Shown: in pieces, positions 1-4,664 of the stretch
Position numbering within the stretch: position 1 is the first letter of the stretch
Layout of the letters: each line of letters opens with the position of its first letter
NCBI GenBank assembly: GCA_030591795.1
Contig: JAUVAJ010000136.1
Span: 1-5,554 of the forward strand
Length of the DNA stretch: 5,554 nucleotides
Direction of reading: 5' to 3'
Source of the DNA: Desulfuromonadales bacterium
GTDB lineage: Bacteria > Desulfobacterota > Desulfuromonadia > Desulfuromonadales > UBA2294
Notes under the pieces: model-generated
What the model was told of the DNA's origin: nothing
Seen by the model: the letters and a program-made list of their open reading frames with translations, nothing else
The model's database searches: none
Program-made: the position numbers and the translations under genes

Positions 1-319
1 ATGATTGAAAGTTCGGCTATATGTATCAGCAAAATTTCAGTACCTTCCGTTCCCTTCTTCACAGAAGAACCGGTATTGGAGGGGTGGCGAGTCCTTGACA
101 GTGTATTTCAAATTTGTATCACCATTTATCTAAAATACAAGAGAAGGCTTTGTAAATAATAACAGTCACTCTAATGTTTAAAAGATGTTCAATAATATAT
201 TGATATTGTCTCCAGGCTACTAGACACCTTCAGTGAAATATAAAAGAAGTAAGTGACTCTCCACAGTGAACAACCCACGCAGAATATCTAATAGAAATAT
301 CCAGAGTTTGTTCAGACAC
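1..319. other. AT-rich stretch with no supported gene
   Basis: This stretch lies beyond the terminator of the tRNA gene. One frame on the plus strand is open from base 1 to the TAA at 157-159 (52 codons, beginning with ATG at the window edge). Its translation (MIESSAICIS... ending KYKRRLCK) matches no family I know and has no visible ribosome site, since its start is the first base of the window. It could be the tail of a gene from the left or chance. A TTGACA at 95-100 has only a poor -10 partner (TATCAC at 117-122). I see no RNA gene, mobile-element end or array here. Confidence 0.4.
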
Positions 320-350
320 AAAAAAAGGACTTCGGTAAATACCGAAGCCC
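320..350 (-). terminator. Rho-independent terminator of the tRNA-Val gene
   Basis: Read on the minus strand, this is a 10-bp stem (GGGCTTCGGT paired with ACCGAAGTCC, one G-U pair) with a four-base loop, followed directly by seven T. It starts 10 bases after the CCA end of the tRNA. The odd pair is G-U on the minus strand but would be A-C on the plus strand, so the structure belongs to minus-strand transcription. The tRNA is therefore probably a single-gene transcript. Confidence 0.9.
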
Positions 351-360
351 TTGGTGTTTT

Positions 361-435
361 TGGTGGGCGTTGCTGGGATTGAACCAGCGACCCCTGCCGT
401 GTGAAGGCAGTGCTCTCCCACTGAGCTAAACGCCC
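361..435 (-). tRNA. tRNA-Val, anticodon CAC
   Basis: The reverse complement folds into a complete cloverleaf of 75 nt. The acceptor stem is GGGCGTT/AACGCCC with discriminator A and an encoded CCA (361-363). The D stem is GCTC/GAGC, the anticodon stem CTGCC/GGCAG with loop TTCACAC, the variable loop five bases, and the T arm GCTGG-TTCAATC-CCAGC. The anticodon CAC (bases 401-403) reads the valine codon GTG. All stems are perfectly paired, so the gene looks intact and functional. It has its own promoter upstream and its own terminator downstream. I found no repeat of its 3' end elsewhere in the window, so there is no sign here of an element integrated at it. Confidence 0.97.
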
Positions 436-445
436 CTGCTTTTTT

Positions 446-462
446 TAGAAGATTGTCTTCTA
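446..462. repeat. Perfect inverted repeat overlapping the tRNA promoter -10 box
   Basis: TAGAAGA and TCTTCTA form a 7-bp perfect palindrome around a three-base centre (TTG). It covers the -10 region and the predicted start site of the tRNA-Val promoter. It could be a protein-binding site or a hairpin in the tRNA leader. On the minus strand it is followed by A residues, and on the plus strand the T run precedes it, so it is not a terminator in either direction. Confidence 0.5.
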
Positions 463-487
463 TAGCAGTTCATAATTTGCATGTCAA
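459..487 (-). promoter_or_regulatory. Sigma-70 promoter of the tRNA-Val gene
   Basis: On the minus strand a perfect -35 box TTGACA (482-487) is separated by exactly 17 bases from the -10 box TATAGA (459-464, four of six consensus bases). Transcription should start near 452, giving a short leader of roughly 17 bases before the mature tRNA 5' end at 435. The near-consensus strength fits a tRNA gene. A small inverted repeat (446-462) overlaps the -10 box. Confidence 0.85.
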
Positions 488-627
488 GCTACCTATTTTT
501 AGCAAATTTCATCGCGCATGTTGGCGGCTTAATCGAGCCTATTTCAGATTAAATCATCCCTGCGTCGTCCATACCAAAGCCACACTCTCAACCTGTCTGG
601 CTTATAATAAAATAATATTTCACCGGC

Positions 628-657
628 TTGACAAAAGATAGCTCAACCGACTAGACT
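628..657 (+). promoter_or_regulatory. Possible sigma-70 promoter, plus strand
   Basis: A perfect -35 hexamer TTGACA (628-633) is followed after 18 bases by TAGACT (652-657), which matches four of six -10 positions. If used, transcription would begin near 665, some 360 bases before the FN3 gene. It would make either a long leader or a separate small RNA. No terminator follows before the FN3 gene. A match of this quality is easy to find by chance in AT-rich DNA. Confidence 0.25.
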
Positions 658-737
658 CCGCAAAATTCAAACCTGAATAGTTCGCAACCTCCCGCCGCAT
701 CAGACAAATCCGACTCTACAGGCTATTGAATCCGTTG

Positions 738-812
738 ACGCAAAATGGCGTTATGTGTGTGCCGAATAATGTTATTGCGTAAAATAACGACTACTGTGTG
801 TCAATAATTGTA
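738..812. repeat. Cluster of small inverted and direct repeats, possible enhancer
   Basis: Three elements lie close together. ACGC and GCGT flank six bases (738-751). GTTATT and AATAAC flank six bases (771-788). An imperfect direct repeat runs TGTGTGTGCCGAATAATG (754-771) and TGTGTGTCAATAATTG (795-810). The cluster sits roughly 100-180 bp upstream of the sigma-54-type element at 914-929. That is the usual distance for binding sites of NtrC-family activators. The role is inferred from position and symmetry only, as no binding consensus is known to me for this regulator. Confidence 0.35.
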
Positions 813-913
813 ACTCAACCGATTTGAAACGCTAGATACATTACATAAAAAGTAATCATTTAAACTTTTGTTACATTAACATTTCAAGGACTTGAGACAT
901 CTGGCGTATTTTT

Positions 914-929
914 TGGCATCAATTTCGCT
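914..929 (+). promoter_or_regulatory. Sigma-54-type (-24/-12) promoter upstream of the FN3 gene
   Basis: TGGCATCAATTTCGCT fits the sigma-54 consensus TGGCACGNNNNTTGCW at the invariant positions: GG (915-916) and GC (927-928) exactly ten bases apart, plus the CA after GG and the final T. It departs from consensus at three positions (T for C, C for G, C for T). Transcription would begin near 940, leaving a leader of about 86 bases before the ATG at 1026. I found no better sigma-70 site near this gene. The regulator encoded convergently on the other strand belongs to a family that works with sigma-54, which supports the call. Confidence 0.5.
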
Positions 930-971
930 ACATGGACTCAACGAAATAATTAACCCAGACAATTAAATAGA

Positions 972-977
972 AAGGAG
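972..977 (+). promoter_or_regulatory. Orphan Shine-Dalgarno-like AAGGAG in the FN3 leader
   Basis: AAGGAG is a strong ribosome-binding sequence, yet no ATG, GTG or TTG follows at a usable distance. The FN3 start codon is 48 bases further on and is preceded by seven C residues and AA, with no clear Shine-Dalgarno sequence of its own. GGAG (974-977) can pair with CTCC (995-998), and CCGAT (980-984) with ATCGG (1008-1012). A folded leader could therefore bring this site nearer the start codon or hide it. Confidence 0.3.
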
Positions 978-1025
978 AGCCGATAACGATCTTCCTCCCA
1001 CTGTGCCATCGGACATCCCCCCCAA

Positions 1026-1892
1026 ATGAAAAAATCAATCAAACTGTTCTCGCTCTGTATCATCGTTCTTATTGCCACAGCGATTCCGGCAGTCGCTCAA
1101 CTTGCCACCTTGGCCTGGAACCAAAACACCCAGCCTGAGGTCGTCGGTTACAAAGTCTACTACCAGATCGACACTCCAGCATTCCCGTTCAACGGCACAA
1201 CCTTGTTGGAGGGAACTTCGCCGATTATCGTTGACGGTGCAGCCAACACCTCTCTGACGGTCGACCTACCGGACGACGGCAATATCTACTATTTTACAGC
1301 TACCGCCATCAGCGACACCGGTCTTGAAAGCAGTTTCTCGGACATTATCGCCAGTGAGTGGATCCCCTATCTGCTGGCACCTACCGCCAGCTCCGCCATC
1401 GGTACAGCAGCCACCTTTGCCTGGGATCTGCCGCCGACCGGCTACAACGTTACCTACGAACTCTATTACGGCACCGACCCCAACCTTGACCCCGGTGCTG
1501 CGGTTGTCGCCCCGACCATCCCGGCCAATTCAGGCTGGCCACAAATCAACCTGATGCTGACAATTCCACTAGCGCTCCTGTTGTCGATGCTGTTGGCAAT
1601 TAAATCGGATCAGTCCAAACGCGCCTGGCGGCCAATCCGGATTGGTCTCTGCATCGGTATCTTTGCCTTGCAAGTAAGTTGCGGTGGTGGCGGTGATACC
1701 GGTTCCGTTCCGGTCACGACTACACCTGATCCGGCTGTCCCCTTGACCACGACTGTCGTCACCGGCATAACCAGCACCGACTACCTGGTTACCGATCTGC
1801 AACCTGAGTCTCAATACTACTGGAAAATTGTTGCGGTAGACGACCAAGGCTTCCCTTATGAAAGTCTCAGTCAGACGTTCACCACAAATTAA
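1026..1892 (+). CDS. Secreted FN3-domain protein with a membrane/Cys-Gly4 module nested in its second FN3 domain
   Basis: The 288-aa product has a Sec signal peptide (MKK, hydrophobic core, AVA cleavage site before Gln25), so it is exported. Residues 26-112 form a typical bacterial FN3 domain (LAWNQN...GYKVYY...YYFTATAISDTGLESSFS). A second FN3 begins near 117 (TFAWDLPPTGYNVTYELYYGTDPNL) and ends at 250-288 (TDYLVTDLQPESQYYWKIVAVDD...QTFTTN). Residues 163-245 interrupt it. They hold a Pro/Trp stretch (PTIPANSGWP), a hydrophobic segment (174-192), a basic stretch (KSDQSKRAWRPIR), a second hydrophobic segment (206-218), then Cys219 and four Gly, and a Thr/Pro linker. The insert falls in the loop before the E strand. 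The first part resembles exosortase-type sorting signals (motif, membrane helix, basic cluster). The second resembles a lipoprotein lipobox (LQVSC). Function is not known; a surface-anchored structural or adhesive role is inferred. ATG 1026 is chosen because it opens the signal peptide and the frame is stopped at 984-986. A sigma-54-type promoter lies upstream. Confidence 0.85.
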   Translation: MKKSIKLFSLCIIVLIATAIPAVAQLATLAWNQNTQPEVVGYKVYYQIDTPAFPFNGTTLLEGTSPIIVDGAANTSLTVDLPDDGNIYYFTATAISDTGLESSFSDIIASEWIPYLLAPTASSAIGTAATFAWDLPPTGYNVTYELYYGTDPNLDPGAAVVAPTIPANSGWPQINLMLTIPLALLLSMLLAIKSDQSKRAWRPIRIGLCIGIFALQVSCGGGGDTGSVPVTTTPDPAVPLTTTVVTGITSTDYLVTDLQPESQYYWKIVAVDDQGFPYESLSQTFTTN

Positions 1893-1922
1893 CAACTGTG
1901 TTTCCATATCCGGAGCTTACAA

Positions 1923-1965
1923 AAGCCACCTTTCGGCCTCAGACTATAACGCCGGAGGGTGGTTT
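1923..1965 (+). terminator. Hairpin after the FN3 gene, probable terminator
   Basis: A 15-bp stem pairs 1923-1937 with 1951-1965 around a 13-base loop, 30 bases after the FN3 stop codon. Three of the pairs are G-U in plus-strand RNA and would be A-C mismatches in minus-strand RNA, so it is built for plus-strand transcription. The T tract after it is short (TTTATAT), so termination may be weak. It lies in the 82-bp gap between the convergent FN3 and regulator genes and ends 9 bases before the regulator's stop codon. Confidence 0.55.
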
Positions 1966-1974
1966 ATATCGTCA

Positions 1975-3393
1975 TCAGTCATCGACAGACGGTGCATGGG
2001 TCGTCATCAGAATATTGTGTTTTTTCATCAGGTCGTAGAGGGTGGGACGACTGATGCCTAGCGAACGGGCAGTTCGCACTATATTTTTCTCACGTTCAAA
2101 TGCCGTAAGGATCATTTTCCGTTCAACGTCTGCCTTGGCCTCCTGCAATGTTTCCCCGGCGATAGTACAGACTAGTTCATCCTGGAAAGCGGCCGGGAGT
2201 TGAGCCTCGTCATCAGAGTCAACATCAAAGCCTAGCGCCGACGGTTCGACTACAGGGCCATCAGTCATCACAACGCCCCGCCTAATCTTGTTTTCCAACT
2301 CGCGCACATTACCGGGCCAGGCATAACCAAGCATAGTTCGAATCGCTGCCGAGCTGAAGGTGCGTACCCGCTTGTTATATTCCGATGCACACTGACGTAA
2401 AAAAAGATGAGCCAGAAGGGTAATGTCTTCACCCCGATCGCGTAGCGGCGGCAATTCAATAGTAATTACTCCAAGACGATAAAACAAATCTTCACGAATA
2501 CGTCCATCAGCAACAGCTGTTTCCAGATTGATATTCGTCGCTGCAATCACACGAACATTAGCAGGAATATCGTAATCCCCTCCGACCCTCTGCAGTACAT
2601 GCTCTTGAATAAAGTTAAGGGTTTTTATTTGTAGAGCCGGCGGCATTTCACTGATTTCGTCAATAAACAAGGTGCCGCCATCAGCACGTTCCATTTTGCC
2701 GCGCATCTGGCCAACCGCCCAATCAAACGCGCCTTTTTCGTGGCCAAACAATTCCGACTCAAGATGGTCCTCCGGTATCGAATTACAATTGATCGGCTGA
2801 AACAGTTCTGCCCGACGCGGGCTCAAGGTGTGAATGGCTCGCGCTACCATCTCTTTACCGGTGCCACTTTCACCTGCTAGCAACACCGGCACACTTGACG
2901 CAGCCACTTTGCGCACTGTTGCAAATATCTCATGCATAATCGCCGAATGACCAAACAACCCTGCAAGAGTATGGCTGTCGACAGATCGAGAATGCAGCTG
3001 CCGGTTTTCCTCCTCTAGCAAAGCCAGCTGAAAGGTTCTTTGCAGGATGACCCTTAATTCACTCAGCGCAACCGGCTTGATATAGAAATCATAAGCACCT
3101 AATTGAACGGCACGCAGTGCATGCTCTTTTTCGCCATGTCCAGTTACAACGATAACCTTGGCTTCAGGTGTTATCTCGAGCATATCGTCAAGACAACGGA
3201 ATCCTTCACCAACACCTGCCGCACCGGGCGGGAGTCCAAGGTCAAGCAACACCACTTTTGGTTTATGCTGTTTAAATACAGCCAACGCATCAGCTCTATC
3301 CCCGGCAAACAACAGCCTATAGAACTCCCCGAGACCGTGTTTGAGTAACTTCCTGATATCCGCATTGTCATCTACAATCAGCAGCTTTTCCAT
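1975..3393 (-). CDS. prsR: NtrC-family response regulator, PrsR-like (PEP-CTERM/exosortase-associated)
   Basis: The 472-aa protein has three domains. The receiver (about 1-120) keeps the acidic pair Asp8/Asp9, phospho-acceptor Asp51 (VVLLDLGLP), Thr84 and Lys106. The AAA+ domain (about 146-375) has Walker A GESGTGKE (174-181), Walker B FIDE (Asp245/Glu246), arginine fingers Arg300 and Arg306, and the sensor II GNVREL (361-366). A Fis-type helix-turn-helix (about 416-461) ends ARSLGISRPTLYDLMKKH. The 'RPTLYDLMKK' end, the SxGT-type ATPase and the length fit the PrsR family, which in exosortase-bearing bacteria activates sigma-54 promoters and is paired with the kinase PrsK. PrsK is not in this window. 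The GAFTGA loop that touches sigma-54 reads GAFDWA (221-226), an odd feature. The ATG at 3393 is preferred over a TTG at 3408 because GAGG (3403-3406) lies nine bases before it and the receiver begins at once. The gene follows two glycosyltransferase genes on the same strand after a 103-bp gap. Confidence 0.88.
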   Translation of the reverse strand: MEKLLIVDDNADIRKLLKHGLGEFYRLLFAGDRADALAVFKQHKPKVVLLDLGLPPGAAGVGEGFRCLDDMLEITPEAKVIVVTGHGEKEHALRAVQLGAYDFYIKPVALSELRVILQRTFQLALLEEENRQLHSRSVDSHTLAGLFGHSAIMHEIFATVRKVAASSVPVLLAGESGTGKEMVARAIHTLSPRRAELFQPINCNSIPEDHLESELFGHEKGAFDWAVGQMRGKMERADGGTLFIDEISEMPPALQIKTLNFIQEHVLQRVGGDYDIPANVRVIAATNINLETAVADGRIREDLFYRLGVITIELPPLRDRGEDITLLAHLFLRQCASEYNKRVRTFSSAAIRTMLGYAWPGNVRELENKIRRGVVMTDGPVVEPSALGFDVDSDDEAQLPAAFQDELVCTIAGETLQEAKADVERKMILTAFEREKNIVRTARSLGISRPTLYDLMKKHNILMTTHAPSVDD

Positions 3394-3416
3394 CAGACAA
3401 AACCTCAAATAGCGAT

Positions 3417-3446
3417 ATAATAGCTACCGCACCTGGTCACTGTGCT
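3417..3446 (-). promoter_or_regulatory. Possible sigma-70 promoter for the response regulator
   Basis: In the 103-bp gap before the regulator, TATTAT (3417-3422, five of six -10 bases) lies 18 bases downstream of AGCACA (3441-3446, three of six -35 bases). Transcription would start near 3410, just upstream of the GAGG ribosome site at 3403-3406. No terminator is visible after the upstream glycosyltransferase gene, so read-through from it is also possible. Confidence 0.3.
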
Positions 3447-3496
3447 TAAGTTCACTTGTTTCACTCTATTTGCCTTCCAGCCGTTACAGGTTAGAA

Positions 3497-4630
3497 TTAA
3501 CGCTCTGATGGAATCCACATCACCATCCTATTACCACTCAGATAGCGCCACCAGGCGAACAGAATGGAAATATTCACCGTTATGAAATAGAGGGGTAATT
3601 TCAACAATACTTTTGATGGGGGCTCTGTCTGACACCAACCCCAGAAAGCTAAGGTATAAAAAGCCAACTGCCCAAACAACAGAAGCAGGAAAATCCCTGC
3701 AGAGTTGACCAACAGAAAATTACTAACCAAAGCCAACAGCAAAAACAATGGAACCAGCCACCGCAATAGCTTGTGACAGAAAAATTGATAGGAAAACAGT
3801 CCGTAGTGCATCGGATTTAGAAATTCAATATTTCTAAAATAGACAGTCATACCTCGCAATACTGTCCGGACTTTTCGATCGAATTCTTTTTTATTATCAG
3901 AAATATCCTGATATGTCCCGATCACATACGGATCGCTGATACCACGCAAGCCGAGCTTCATACTATTAAGAACAGTCCTAAAATCGCTCTGCATTTCGGC
4001 AGAAAAATCGGCACAGACCTCACGGCGCGCGGCAAAAAACGACCCACTCAACCCGACCAAAGAGTTAACCTGGGTTTCAAGACCGCGTAACCACATCTCG
4101 TATCGAACATAAAACCCCTCACCGCACGGCTTGCCATCTAGCCCGACAATCCGGTCGACACTGCTGACGCAACCGACCGTTGGGTCGGCGAAGTTCGCGG
4201 CCATCTCCCGCAGTCCGTTCGTCGCGATACTGGTCGATACATCAGAAAATGCGATGATCTCACTGCAGGCAATAGCCAACGCCTCCTTCTGTGCATTCTC
4301 TTTGCCGCCGCGATTCAGAACCTCAAAAAGTTCGATACCGCGATCTGCATATTCTGAAACAATAGCGTTGGTCTGATCGGTCGAACCGTCAGAAGCAACA
4401 ATCACTTGCAACAGGTCAAGCGGATAATCGATTTCAAGTGTGTTCTCAAGTTTTGCACGAATTCGTTTCTGTTCGTTGTGGGCAGTGATGACCAGAGTCA
4501 TCGGCGGCAAAATATATGTGCGGGTTACACCACGCACAAGAAACCTGGAGAGAACCATAAGTGATAACGGATAACCGAAGTAAGCCCAGAAAATAAGAAA
4601 GACGGCACCGACAAAAACAGATATCAACAT
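3497..4630 (-). CDS. Membrane-bound group 2 (GT2) glycosyltransferase
   Basis: The 377-aa protein should transfer a sugar from a nucleotide sugar on the cytoplasmic face of the inner membrane during polysaccharide assembly. It has an N-terminal membrane helix (about 2-22). The GT-A catalytic domain follows, with ITAHNE (48-53), ASDGSTD (79-85), a GGKENAQKEAL stretch (108-118), the metal-binding-type SDVS (129-132), GLSGSFFAARRE (193-204), Asp216 in SDF, and a late QD plus Arg-rich stretch (241-259). Three or so C-terminal helices follow (about 288-308, 311-331, 343-361). This order matches the CESA-like GT2 branch (for example EGxYxRYExxLRxLE and GxSGxxxAxRRE). The acceptor and sugar cannot be read from sequence. 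ATG 4630 is preceded by GGGGGA about six bases upstream. It starts 34 bases after the stop of the GT4 gene, so the two are very likely one operon. Confidence 0.9.
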   Translation of the reverse strand: MLISVFVGAVFLIFWAYFGYPLSLMVLSRFLVRGVTRTYILPPMTLVITAHNEQKRIRAKLENTLEIDYPLDLLQVIVASDGSTDQTNAIVSEYADRGIELFEVLNRGGKENAQKEALAIACSEIIAFSDVSTSIATNGLREMAANFADPTVGCVSSVDRIVGLDGKPCGEGFYVRYEMWLRGLETQVNSLVGLSGSFFAARREVCADFSAEMQSDFRTVLNSMKLGLRGISDPYVIGTYQDISDNKKEFDRKVRTVLRGMTVYFRNIEFLNPMHYGLFSYQFFCHKLLRWLVPLFLLLALVSNFLLVNSAGIFLLLLFGQLAFYTLAFWGWCQTEPPSKVLLKLPLYFITVNISILFAWWRYLSGNRMVMWIPSER

Positions 4631-4664
4631 GTAATTCCCCCAGATCAGTTTGTCACACTTAGCT

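Larger units (their letters stand above)
488..913. other. Long non-coding region upstream of the FN3 gene
   Basis: About 430 bp lie between the tRNA promoter and the sigma-54-type element of the next gene. I see no convincing coding frame: the longest open frame begins at a TTG inside the tRNA promoter area and has no ribosome site or recognisable sequence. The stretch is AT-rich, especially from 600 onward. It contains a possible sigma-70 promoter (628-657) and a cluster of inverted and direct repeats (738-812). It is most likely regulatory. Confidence 0.5.

Noticed and set aside
230..421. Minus-strand open frame across the tRNA gene
   Set aside because: It runs through the tRNA-Val gene and its terminator, so it is an accidental frame.
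361..435. tRNA gene as attachment site of an integrated element
   Set aside because: No second copy of the tRNA 3' end and no integrase-like sequence is present in the window.
453..641. Plus-strand open frame of 62 codons in the region after the tRNA
   Set aside because: It starts with TTG inside the tRNA promoter, has no ribosome site, and its translation has no recognisable domain or hydrophobic pattern.
642..822. Nine-base direct repeat CTCAACCGA at 642-650 and 814-822
   Set aside because: A nine-base repeat is expected by chance about once in a region of this size, and no symmetry or context supports it.
901..917. A second sigma-54-like match, TGGCGTATTTTTTGGC
   Set aside because: The GG-to-GC spacing is 11 in place of 10, whereas the overlapping element at 914-929 has the right spacing.
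840..1025. Cyclic-di-GMP (GEMM) riboswitch in the FN3 leader
   Set aside because: GEMM riboswitches are frequent in Geobacter-like genomes, but I could not find the conserved core or its paired helices here.
1587..1892. Separate lipoprotein starting at an internal ATG (1587) with the LQVSC lipobox
   Set aside because: There is no ribosome site before 1587, and the sequence after the Cys completes the FN3 fold begun upstream, so one continuous protein is simpler.
1569..1907. Minus-strand open frame of 112 codons inside the FN3 gene
   Set aside because: It lies opposite a gene with a signal peptide and clear FN3 domains; its translation resembles no family.
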